The notes under the pieces are model-generated. The model ran no database searches, was not told the DNA's origin, and saw only the letters and a program-made list of their open reading frames with translations. Below, one piece after another: positions 21,993 through 33,670 of a DNA stretch of 64,000 bases. Both the position numbers and the translations under genes were made by a program. How positions within the stretch are numbered: position 1 is the first letter of the stretch; every line of letters begins with the position of its first letter. Source of the stretch: Xylocopa sonorina (lineage: Eukaryota > Arthropoda > Insecta > Hymenoptera > Apidae); NCBI RefSeq assembly GCF_050948175.1, contig NC_135195.1, positions 9,886,001 to 9,950,000 on the forward strand, given 5' to 3'.

Positions 21993-24900
21993 CCACTTTG
22001 CACTCTCGACGGTCTCTGCGCGCGTATCGGCGCTCGTATCGCGACCGAAGATGGATTACACGTGCATCGCGAAAATACCGTGTTTCCCGTATTTTTCGAG
22101 GGGTAGATCCCAGCGTGCGAATCGGCCAACGCTCGTTCTTGGAGACCGTGATGCCGTAACATTACCATCGACTGTGAATACCGCGTACATTATCGAGGCT
22201 ACGAATAATTACGCGTCTTAAAACGTCGAGGATCCCTTCGCGTATAACGAAAGTTATTACGGAACGTAAACATTTACCCCGTTTGCTATTGATTTCATGG
22301 TTAACGCTGGATCTGGGGAAATTTTCATCGTGTTTACAGAGATGAAAATAAACGTTGGAATATTGAATTTTTCCGTGGTATCTTACGCTAATTATAATTA
22401 TAACAGAATCCTTTACGATGGGGTTGCGAAGGAAGCGTGAAACGGAAACCGTTTCGTCCCACAAGCGTTTCTAAATAGAATCCGCAGAAGTGCGGAGAAG
22501 AATTTGTCAGCAATGTTGAGTAACATGACCATAAAATGTTGCATAATCACGCGAAGTGGTTTGCGTGGAGGCGTGTGGAGTAGCTTGTGCCGAGAGTCTA
22601 ACGTTCGCAGAGGGTACGGTTTCGGGGGATGAATTTTGCTGCACGCTCAACGCGATGAATTGTTCGAAATTTGCGAGTGGCGGTAAATGCAGATTGAACA
22701 GCATTTCGATGCTTAATAGAATGAATATTTGACACGCAAGGATATTACGGAATACGGTGCATAACACGATACTCGTGCGTTTTACGCTAAACGATACATA
22801 CACCGCCACTGGAATATGTTTCCGCTAGAAATTCGTGCTTTATACAAACGAACAACTGGAAGCTGCACAATAACTTTACACTTTTGTACGCTCTGTACTT
22901 TTTAAGCTGATTACGCATTATACGAACTGTTGACATACAGGTCGACAGAAACGTCCATAAAATTTCGTATTATTCCGATGAATTTATGTAGCACGGAAAT
23001 TATTGAATACCACGTCGTATCGTTCTTGATAAACTTGATTTCCTCTAATTGGCGGAAGCAGTTAATTAATTAACAAATGTTTCCTCTGTATAATGTATGG
23101 ATATTTCCATCAGTTGTTTGGGTATGCAAAAATGCAAACTTTCATTACGAAATCGTCGTAAAGTAACACATTCGGGTAACAAAATACCAGCAAGATATTT
23201 CGTTACTTGACGCTCGGTAAACCGAGTGCAGGAATCAAGAGTAACGCGTTGCGTCTAAATAAAGCTGGTAGAATGGAATTTTTTGCAACGGGAACGTGAA
23301 CGGGATGATGATTAAAAAATAAGAGTTCCAGAGACGCGAATAAATGCTTGCGCACTTAAAAAGGGATTTTCGAGATTTTTCAAAATGAAGATTTTAACGT
23401 GAAAGCAAGCCCAAGAGTTTAACAAGAGAATTTTAATTAGCGTTTTCTTCCTTTTTCGAGGTCAGCTTCTCAGTTACGTTATCAAGAAAATTTTCACTAT
23501 TAAATTTCTAATTAATTCTCATGCCCTTGCAACACATCCATTTACATATTTTTTTCTCGCTATTCATGGAAACGATTAAAGACTACATTCCCGCGATGCA
23601 AGCAAACTAGGGAAGCTCAAACAAGAGCTTCCATCATGACCGACAACACCGCCGCGATGTTCACAATTTCCAATTGACAACATTCCCGGATGGCTGAATA
23701 ATTGCCTCCCCTCTCCCATCGAACTCTGCTATTATCCTTACCCCGAGAAAGTCAATAAACAAGAGAAAATACCGTCGAACAAATAGCATTCCCTCATTCA
23801 AACTCGAAGAAGATCCAATTCCACGCGGACGTCCGAACGACGGGCGTCGAATCATCGATTCCCCTGCGTCGATATTGCATTCTGTACACGTCACCGCCAT
23901 CGAGCTCTTCGGGGTTCGCGTTCTTCCTGCCACGCCGTTTGCCATTTTCCGCAACGGCTCAACCGTGTCGGTCACCTGGAAGGAGGAGAACGTCCCGTTG
24001 AGCAAACAGTCGCGACGGCTGGATTCCTGGGGTCGACCCAAGAAAATTGTACAGGGAACCCTCGCGGAGATTACGCGCGACCGTAATCTTTCTACGACCG
24101 TGACCCATCGCGCGCAGGGGAAACGTTCGAGAAGGTAGACGACTCGATTCCTTGCCCCTCGTTCTTACCTTCCGCGCGATAAATCCCGCGTGCCCTCCAT
24201 GATTTTCCTGTTATCCGACGCGAGCGAGATTCCCTCGACCTTTTTTCCCTCCGATCGAAGTACCTCGTTACTTCGAATTAGTACAAGTTCAAATGAATTA
24301 ATTGTATTTCGCAAGGGTGCGACTATTTGTCATTTCACGATGAACGATACTTTACGATCGAATTCACCGTCTAACGATCAATTACGAGCGAAATTCACTT
24401 AACGTATCAGGAAACTGTTTGACCAATCGACGCCATTATACGGCTCGCTGCGTGGTGACGTTAATTGCTTGATTGGTCCAGTTGGTGTTGATAATCGCGC
24501 GACTTTATTGGAATTTTCGAACCGGTACCGAGTTCCGTGACAGGCGATTTGGGCTCCTCGAATTCGAGCTGATCGCGGATGGAACAGCCATGGGATTTCG
24601 ATAAACGGAAATCGATCGATACGACGGAACAGGATGACGAGACGCGACGCGTCGCGTTCCAACGAGGACGCTGGTACCAGGGTGAATCGAAACGCAGCGC
24701 AGCGCGATGCGTGCCTGGTTGCGCTTTAATAAATAAGGGCAGTCGAGATCGGACCTCCACCACGGCGTGGAGAATCGTTTGCGGGACGCAAACAGCGCGG
24801 ATCTTTGTTTTCGAGGAAAATGGGAAACGGGGAAACTCGTCTGTGTGTACACGCGGCGCATTGTCGCCGGGTTTTTCGTCCTAACGCACAAAGGACGCGA

Positions 24901-27900
24901 AAACGTTTTCGCTGGAAAAGAATGGCGCGCGTAAATGCGCAATGGAACCGTGCCGCTGAAAGAGCCCTTTACGGGGTGTATTTTGTTTCGTGGGAGATGG
25001 TAGATAGCCGACATTTTATGCTGCCGGGGATTGCATACAGAAATTGTTTAGAATTCAATTGGCAATGTTCGTGGAATCTCTCCGCTGACGATTCGTTGTA
25101 ACTATTTTTCTTAGAGATACCTGTGAAATCTTTCTTTTCGACAGCATCGTCGTAAGTACGCTCTAGGCGCAATGAAAGTAGTTTATACAGAAAGAAGTAG
25201 CTTCAATTAAGAGAAAATTGCCTGAAGCGATTCTGAGAAGGATAACCACCCTTTTCGGGAACTTCTTCCGCGTCTCAGACAGGACGAAGCAACTGCTAAA
25301 CCATTTTTAATTGCGCTCGCCGAGAAGTCGTGAAAATTAGTGGAAATAATTACTCGGCGAAACGTTTGAATCCACTATTCCTCTGAATGGAAATTATATT
25401 ACGACTACTGAATAATCGTTCCTATCAATCGACTAAATATTTAATTCTTCGAATTGAATTTTTATGAATTTGCAATTTCTGGTTCAATTTTGTCGTTCCC
25501 CGTTGCGAACGATTTTCAGTTTTCCATTTTCGTACGGATTATTCTCGCGCAAAACTCATCACGATTGCTCATGCAAAATGCGATTGCGACTCTCGAATAA
25601 AGTTATCGTACAAAATCGGGACTGCTAAAAGGGCAACTATTTGCTTTTGAATTAACTGCGGGACAACGAAAGGGAAGTTAATCATCGCGCATTACATCGG
25701 ATACGAATTGCGCATGAAACGAGCGTCAATAAATTCCCCGATAAACTCTTATCTTTCATTCGTTCGTAACTATAAATCGAACACTTGTATCATCGTTCGT
25801 AGATATAACTTATTGCCCTCGGGAGTAACCTTTTATCCATTTCAAGTCTACAACGATCACTTCTTTTTACCATCAGTTGAATATCAGAAAATGATTCATC
25901 GCGTTGTTTATCAAGAATCACCAACGATAATCAGATAGCAGAGCAGACATTTCGATTCGCCAAAAAATACTCGTGCAAACAGAATACTCGATCGTTGTCG
26001 CATATCCTGTCTACTCTCGAGAACGAAGATTATTTTTTCCTCTTGGAACAATCGATTAACGCGCCCAGACTCTCTTCTGATCTTCGCGTCTGCTCTTCCT
26101 CCACGGTTCGCCTACGTCCATTGTCTCAAGATGAATGATATGGCGGAGCCGGGTTTTCCGTGTCGACGTGAAAAAAAAAAAATCCAATTTCGTTCGCGAA
26201 CCTCATCGATCTTCCTCCCCTGTCCGGTTCCTTCGGCAGCTACGCGTCTCGCGGCCTAATAAATCGCACCGGTACCATAGATCGTACCTATCTAATTGGA
26301 CGAAATACCCTGGCCAGACGTTAAAGCAAGGGTTACGGGTGTTTGCTAAGCTCCTGGAGGCGGCCTCAGAAATTTATGATGTAATATAATGTAACGTTTC
26401 GGGGGAGAGGGGAAAGTTCATCCGTACATTAAGGGGTAGTTTAAATTCTAGCCGCTAGCTGGAGGTTAATAGGGTAATAGACGGGAATAAAAGATTCTCG
26501 ATGTTCGAGAGGAGAGCTTTATCATTTTTTAGACTTCGCGAAGTTGCTTGGTAGTTTTGTTGAGACGAGCAAATTTAAAAAATGAATTTTACTCGCATGG
26601 AATTATTATTGACTAAGTACTGAATAGGAGGGGCACGGAAATAGCTAAAAAAAAAAATAAAGAAACGAAGAATGCACTGGAATTTACTGCGCTGTAACAT
26701 TCCAGGATTAAGCATTATGAAATATTTTACTCCTGCTGCGAGATCGTCGTGTTTTTAAATATTTCCCTGCGAGATATCCAACTCGCTGTATTTTTAGACT
26801 CGATTACGGCGGTTTGAACGCAGCTGAAGCTCTATAAATTCTTGAATTTAATTAGAAAAATCACGTCGCTTCTCCTTCCTCAGACTGCTATCGGCAGTGC
26901 CTGAAAGCATCGATATCCGATATTTTCTTTAATAAGAGATGAAAAAAGAACCTGGAGCGTATCTGAAAAAATTGTTTCATCTAAGAAATGCTTGCAGAGA
27001 GTACGAGCAAAAGTAAAGGCTGGCAAGTGTTGCGAGAGTTTTCGTTCACAAAAGAGCAAGTTTCGAGGATCTTCAAACTCTGATTGCATAAGAATTTTTA
27101 TTATATTCTCTATCGTTAAACTTCTCTGTCAGTAAACACGCATATACTTCCTCAAGGTATTCTGAAACGTCTAACTCAATTAAACTAAAACAATACAGTA
27201 GCGACGACAGGATATTAAAATCCTTGTATTAATTTTCTCCCATTGTCTTTCAGTTTGTGCTACAGATATATGTTGCAGGTTACGTTAATGGATCTCACGA
27301 GATGGAACATCTTTGATATAAATTCCTTTGTGTACGCATAATCATCGACGATTCCTGAAAGGCGAAATTTCATTGAAAGGTAAAAGTTCACCACCACAGT
27401 GAATACGTCACGCGGCTCTAACCGATGTTCTCCAGGAATGTCGCTCAATTTCTCCATCGAAACTCTGGCGAAACACGCTTACTTCGACCTCCGAGGACTA
27501 TTTACGACCGCGAGTTATTTCGACCCGGACTATACCTACCCCATCGATTCATCCTCGTTCCGAAACGAATGGGAGAACGCGGTAGTCGAATAAAAGCGGG
27601 GTGGGCAATCGGATACCCCTGTCACCTTTATCCATTATTCAGTCAACCTGACTGTCAATAATTACCGCGGCGTTTTACTTGGACGTTCCAATCCTGAACG
27701 TTGGGACGTCTAATTCAATGATTAAGAGTAGTTACTTTACGGTACCTCTCATTTCCTTCTTCCCTCTTCTTCATCCGAGGCAAAAGTACGTAAAGACAGA
27801 CGTATCTAGGGCCGGATAATCCGGTCACGCGCCTGTCTCGCGACTACGTGGCGGTACTCGCAATTTCCGAATTCTAGTCGTCGAAAAAGTTACGGAATGA

Positions 27901-27969
27901 ACAGAGCAATCGGTGTTTCACTTCGATACGTGTGACTATCACGTCTGAAGGACTACGTTTATCCCCTTT
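21993..27969. other. non-coding DNA, nothing recognised
   Basis: A+T-rich with G+C-rich patches at about 23800-24150 and 24550-24960, where several frames overlap on both strands. On the - strand an 11-codon ATG frame (about 24170-24205) runs into a GTAAG donor, but a match this short is expected by chance. No RNA gene or repeat was recognised. Confidence 0.5.
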
Positions 27970-28330
27970 ATTTTGATTTTCGTCCTTTGTACCTCCTTTT
28001 TTATGTAAGAATTTATTGTGGGTGGTTCGTTGTGTACGAATGGATGCTAGGATTTGGGGATTTTTTAATTAGATGGATTTTTTGGTCTTTTCTGCGTGGT
28101 TTCTTTATAGTAATGTAATACAGCGCAATAAGGAAAGAGGAAAGGGAGGCATAAATATTGGGGTGAAGTACAGAATAATTTAGGGTAAGTGAAGTGAAGC
28201 GTGGAAATAAAAGGAATAAGGGAACAGAGAAGAACGATTTATACCTTGAGAGCAAAGAGGATCGAATAAACCAGCAAAGTAATGATGGAGCAAAGAAAGA
28301 AACAACGAGTCCGTAAAAATGAAGTTTTAC
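27970..28330 (+). other. G-rich, C-poor block with strong GC skew
   Basis: In 28021-28260 I count 73 G and 18 C on the + strand, a skew of +0.60. The left half is T/G-rich and the right half A/G-rich, so this is not one simple repeat. It keeps a 80-codon frame open on the - strand (28013-28255) because stops are depleted; that peptide is not called. Possible causes are + strand transcription with R-loop formation, an old strand-biased repeat, or mutational asymmetry. Confidence 0.65.
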
Positions 28331-30851
28331 ATCGGCGGTTCATACCATTCGTCATAAAAGAAAAAAACGAGAAGAACAAACATTTGAATTCATTCCAGTT
28401 AATTTCATTCGAACAATCGTTTTCTCATGTTTTTTTTTTCGTTACCGCAAGTCAAACGTAACGCTGCAAAATGAAATTACGTGCTTGAAACAAAAGTCCA
28501 ACAAGTCGAGAGAAGCGAATATTGACTCGACCAGTTTGCCTCGCCGTCATCATGCTACTTACAGGGTTTCGTTAACGCTTTCAGTCGGTCTGGTGAAAAT
28601 TTTTGAGCAAACGAACAAATTACTGGGAGCGAGTTGCAACGAGTTCGTGGCGGTCGCTTTTTCGCTGTAATGAAGTTTATCGAGTTAATCCAATCATCGA
28701 GAATTTATTCGGTGAAATTATCCGAGCATTCGCGCGAAGAAACTGTGAATGTTATCAAAAGAAATTTGCGGGTTTAACAATCTTTATCGACTTGCCAGTT
28801 TTCTTACTCGCCTTCATTTCTAACTACTGCGATAATATTATGGAGATTTATTCCCCTCGCGATCGTGTAAAATCATTTCCTGGCTTCTGAAAGTTACAAG
28901 CGAACACCGTCGCCACGTAAGGGAGGTAATTATATAATATAATGAATTATGGAATATAACTCACATCTGCTTGCAGCATATTGTTTCGAATGTCAATATT
29001 GGATTACAGAACTTCAAAGTTTAGTACGAATTATAGTCCCAAGCTGCAAGATCAAATCTTGCTTCGGAATAGCTTCGAGATTTTGATATTAGTTTCAGTT
29101 TCCGTCCGATTACTCGTGCGTCCGCAAACCAATCTCGGAACTCGAGATATTTATTCGTGTACGCGTTTACAAGAAGTGGTCGAGTAGTTTCAGAAATTTT
29201 TGTCAGAAAATATTTGCATAAGTAGCCATAATTTACATAGAAAGATCGGAAATCTTAATTATTCGCGCGATTATCGAATATCGTTGCTGTAAGCGAACGC
29301 GTACGCGGAATTCCGTCGCTGTGAATCGCTCGCGGGGCGCATTACTGTATAAATTCTCGCTTGGCTGGCCGAATTAAACGCGATTATGGATTATTGGCAG
29401 CTGGAACGCGTTTCATTCGAATTTATATCCCATTGATTCTCTTAAATTCGAGAATTCATCGAGCGCTTTGCCCCTACACGTGTAACCGATGGCGCATAAA
29501 TTACGATCGCGGCAACGCGCGCACTTTTCGCGCGATTTTATAATGGAACGGGTAAAAATCACAACGCCTGCGGTAATTACGCGTCGTTAAATTATAAATG
29601 CATTACTCGTTGGGCTGTCTCGCGAACAATTCGATGAAATTAGTGGAACGTTGACTGCGGTGCATCGATGCAGGAAAACTCGTTTCGAATTAAACTTTTG
29701 TTGCAAATACAGGTGTGCATGTTAAATGATTCTGTTTATGTTTAACACGGATATCCTTTTAGCTTTTGTCCAGCATGCTGCTTCAATGAATTACTGGATA
29801 TTTTTTGGACCATCCTACGCATTTGAAGAACTAATTTTTAAGAAAATGGCTCGCGTAGGTACTAGCTAGGCACCAATTTTATTTCTTACTTCTATCCGTT
29901 TCTTATCCACGGAATGGTAGAATTCAATCCATCGTCCCTTGAGAGACGTGACCACTTCCCTACTATTGGTTGAGTATCTTGATGCGAGTAACTGCGAAGG
30001 ACGACAAATTGTTCGATGGTTGTAAAGCAATCTCGTTGAAGAATCGATCTGTAGCGGACTAGTTGATTTCTACCGAAATGAATCGATGGACAACTTCTAT
30101 TGAAAGAGAAAGACAACGGGAAAGAAGGTTTTTAAATCAGTTTATTTAACTGATGATATGTTAAACGTTTATCGTTTATCAAAAGCTGAGAGCTAAAATT
30201 TTCCTCACATTATTTGCTTTGTTAATAGAAATTAATATTGTATGTTGCGCAACTGTGTTCCATCGTTAATCAACCATTTTAATTTCAGCATGCTTCAAAT
30301 TACACAAACGTGCAAACTCATTTTTATAAAATTGCGAAGCTAATATAATCCACGGAAGCGTCAAGCGCAATTAAACTATGAAACGTAATCCATTAAAGTA
30401 ATATAACTTGATATTATTAAGCGTATTTAAATTACGGGACATATTCGACCTCGTTCTAAAGAAGAAAACAAAGGAAAACGTGGGAATAGGAATGAAACAT
30501 TGTTTCGCAGACCGAACTAAAAATGTTCACCTCGACGGATTTACATTTTTATTTCGGTGAGGTGGCAACGAGCAGTGTATAAATATTTCTGATATCTGAG
30601 CGAGGTAATGAATAATAAATCTCTCGGATTGCGGATTAATTAATGCGGCTATTCCGTTTTTCGTGATCGTTCGGTTGGAAATACCTGACCGTGATACCAG
30701 AAAAAAGAAATCGAAATTTTTAGACTTGTTATATTTCTTCCACATTTTTCGCCACGATATAGAGCGAGTAGTATTAAAAATCACGTTTCAGAGGCGTTTC
30801 TTCGTTACGGGAACAAATTTAACGCATTTCCACTCGTTTCATAAATTTCAG
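28331..30851. other. non-coding A+T-rich DNA, nothing recognised
   Basis: Short frames only, none with a domain. A ten-T run lies near 28431-28440. No RNA gene or repeat family was recognised. Confidence 0.55.
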
Positions 30852-31187
30852 ATGCCCGATTGTAATATAAACGCAGCGCAGCAGGTGCATAAGTTAACAT
30901 TTTACAAAGGCGGGGACGAAGCTTATCCTAAAACAGTTTATGACTTGCTATGTACTCGTAAACTTGTTCACCTGGAAGTCATAAACGGGGCCGTAACATT
31001 TATAACAATGCACCCCCACCCCCCTCCCCCCGTTCGTGTGTATCGTAAAAAGCCAAGTTCCGGGAAGAACTTAAGGAACACGCCAAGTAATGAACAATGT
31101 GAATTGCGATTTCAGAAGTTAGTTAAGAATTCTACGGATGTAATTTGTTCCAGTTTCGATAAAAAAAATTCCTTACAATGCAACTAA
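30852..31187 (+). CDS. weak candidate terminal exon of an unrecognised gene (111 codons)
   Basis: I do not recognise this frame. An ATG follows directly after a plausible acceptor (pyrimidine-leaning sequence ending in TTTCAG, AG at 30850-30851) and runs 111 codons to TAA, with AATAAA at 31238-31243. The frame is also open upstream to 30663, but without an ATG. Residues about 26-50 look ordinary and soluble (PKTVYDLLC, LVHLEVI); a His/Pro run follows, encoded by a poly-C tract, then a Lys/Asn/Ser-rich tail. There is no signal peptide, membrane segment or known domain. About half of one such frame is expected by chance in this window, and AATAAA is common, so the combination is suggestive only. 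If real it is probably lineage-restricted. Confidence 0.15.
   Translation: MPDCNINAAQQVHKLTFYKGGDEAYPKTVYDLLCTRKLVHLEVINGAVTFITMHPHPPPPVRVYRKKPSSGKNLRNTPSNEQCELRFQKLVKNSTDVICSSFDKKNSLQCN
31013..31031 (-). repeat. poly-C tract (G-run on the minus strand)
   Basis: Three C runs of 5, 6 and 6 bases are separated by single A and T bases. The complementary strand has three long G runs with one-base loops and could form a G-quadruplex only if one run is shared or with two tetrads. It lies within the weak candidate exon at 30852-31187. Confidence 0.85.
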
Positions 31188-31243
31188 GATTGTTCGCTAG
31201 AAATATTTTATTAGTTCTGACGTAAATTATACAGAGAAATAAA

Positions 31244-33588
31244 GTCACAATTACACATCCTGCAATCGAGCATTTGATTCAATCCTCGTTTTCCTTCTCA
31301 ATATTCTCCGTCAATCGAAATTATTAATATCCTAACATTCTGTCGATAGAGAAGTCTCGGATAGAATCCCAATTTAGAGTTTTCCTGTCCACGAAATAGA
31401 GATCGCGACGTCGTTCTTACCCCTAGACGCGATCCTCTCGATTTAATCGCTCGACTGATAAAATAAATTCTCGATAGTGAGCTTTGACATGGACAATCGA
31501 AGAGAGAACGAGACGCCGTCACTCTCTACCGTCGAATTTATCGGATACGGCCACGTCGATAGGAATTAGAAAAAGAAGACGACGCGTCACAGGTCGGATG
31601 GAGCAGATGGATCGTTTTAAAGGACGAACTGCATTAAAGGTGTCGCAGGTTTTATCATTCCGCTGGTTGGACCATCGTGTCCGCTGGTTTTTCCTGTCAC
31701 GTCAGTAATAACGACGTGATTTTTCATCGGTCAGCGGATTTCCTTGGCCACGGGTAGGAAAAAGTAGGACCAACATGGCGTCGCGTCCCTCGAACGATCG
31801 TTTGCTACCTTCCTTGGGGCATTCGAGCGTGAAATCGACGTGTTTTCAGTCAGGTCATTTAGAAACGGTGTTAAATAGCAGCAGGTTGACTGACTGCTCT
31901 GTAATTATCCTTGACGACTTTTGCCGGTTTTTCATCCGTTCTTTTTTATATTCTTCTAATGGCTTCTCGGTGATTTAACCGTTTAACGCGTGGTTCTGAA
32001 CGACGTGGTCTGCGAGAGACGTCAACGACGTCTGCGACTTTGATTCATACGTTCTGGAAGTTCTCGTTTCGTCATTTTTTTCTTAAACAGTCGACGAGTT
32101 TTTATCGTAAGGCGTGAAGAGAGAAGTCGAGGGGCGGGAACGCTGCGCGGTATTTACGCGACGTGGTGCAACCAGGAGCCAAAGGACGACAGACAGCACG
32201 GTAGGATACGGTTGTTAACATTTGACTGAAAGTTCGCGTCGCGTCGTTGATTTAAATGGCCAAAGACATTTACGTTTCCTAGCTAGTTGAAATTAGCGCG
32301 ACACATGGGTTTACCGAGTGCTCTCGGGAGAACAGTTTCCGGTCGTTCTTGGTGCTATTCTTAAGTTTCAGTGTCGCGCTAGGCAGTTTCGTGCTACCAC
32401 GAATCTACTCCAAGATACGTTCAAAGTTTTATGGCTTTGCTAGATTGGATCCTTTCTTGTTAAACGTATGGCACGATGTGGATAATATTCAGGACTTTGG
32501 CACAAAGTTCCTGAGTTCTTGTGACACGACTGCGGTGTTCTCCAGTGACTTTTAAGTATTCTCGAGCGTCTATTATGTGATCTCGATGGATCCATGACCT
32601 TAAATTTTAGCAACATGAGCTCGATTAAGTGTCTTAATGCGTCAGTTACATAATCTGAATATCCTCGACCCTAAAACCTAATAAAGCGACCTTGATAACC
32701 ATCCTCGAGGATCCTTGAATACGAATTGCACGGTCTCGATAAGGACTAGTGATCTTCTTAAGTCTTCTTAAGTTCCAGCGTGGATAATTTAGAATTATTG
32801 CAACATCTTCATCGTTTCAAATAATTCCACTTATTTGTAGTCGATTTCAGATAATATTTTTATAGTTTTGTCGTTTCAATAATGGGATACGAAATTCTGT
32901 TTAATTTAACGATTCGAAAAATTATGACAACCTTCCACATTGTGTAATACGCGGTCGTTAAAGGTACTTTGTGTGGAAATAGCGTTGGATTGCGACGCAG
33001 TTAGGTATTTCGTAAACTCTGAAACTATTACGCCCAGGCGACATTACTTCGCAAAAGAAGTTGAAGCTTGGCGTAAGAACGTTGCGCCAGTCTGTTAATC
33101 CCAACTTCTGCGGCAAGCATGTGCAAGTTTGCCAACGTGGATTGCCTTTGAGCATTAAAGGTTTCCCTCCGTGCGACTTGAAAGAGCCTTTTTTCTGCAT
33201 CTGCTCGAATATAAAACATTCTTAATGCGTCCCACATATACGGCTACTGGAAAGCAGTCGATGAATTTATTATAAACGCAGCTGCGCCAAATGCGCTGAA
33301 GTAGATCCGAGTCTACGGAAAATTGATCGATCTTTTATTTAACATTCTGGGGTCGTAGAAAATTGCGATCTTACACTTCGTTTGCCGCTGTTGGAAAATC
33401 TACATCTTTCGAAGCCGAGTAAAATCGCGAGTGTTCTTCGAGTTGCGACATCCGTTGCAATTTATTCCGAGTGGAAGCATCCGACGTGAATAGCAATTCA
33501 AGAGAAGAAAATCGCTCAGTTTCCTGTCAACTTTTACCTGTCGCTTGAGCATCGTTGAATTAGTCAGTGCTCAGTTGGTTGCAATAAA
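31244..33588. other. non-coding DNA, nothing recognised
   Basis: TCCGCTGGTT is repeated 21 bases apart (31659 and 31680), and TCTTCTTAAG is doubled in tandem at about 32753-32772. Neither extends into a larger repeat. ATCCTCGAGGAT at about 32700 is a 12-base palindrome. No coding frame is convincing. Confidence 0.5.
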
Positions 33589-33670
33589 TATTAGGTCGCG
33601 ATTGTATAGTTCATGTGTGATTTGCAGAACTTTTTGATCGACACACTTTTGCTTTAGAAACCTACGCGAG
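33589..33670 (+). mobile_element. possible remnant of a mariner-like terminus
   Basis: After a TA dinucleotide (33589-33590) the sequence begins TTAGGTCGCGATTGTATAGT and continues through an A+T-rich leader with AACTTTTTGATC. Mariner ends in insects often start TTAGGTYG next to a TA target. I found no inverted partner within several kilobases; the next TTAGGTCG complement (CGACCTAA) is near 38866. The following sequence encodes nothing like a mariner transposase. The call rests on about eight bases and the TA, so it is weak. Confidence 0.18.

Noticed and set aside
24170..24205. Minus-strand ATG with 11 codons running into GTAAG
   Set aside because: Such short ATG-to-donor combinations are expected many times in 64 kb.
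31975..32000. TTAACCGTTTAACGCG as a second piggyBac end
   Set aside because: No inverted partner ending in TTAA was found within several kilobases on either side.
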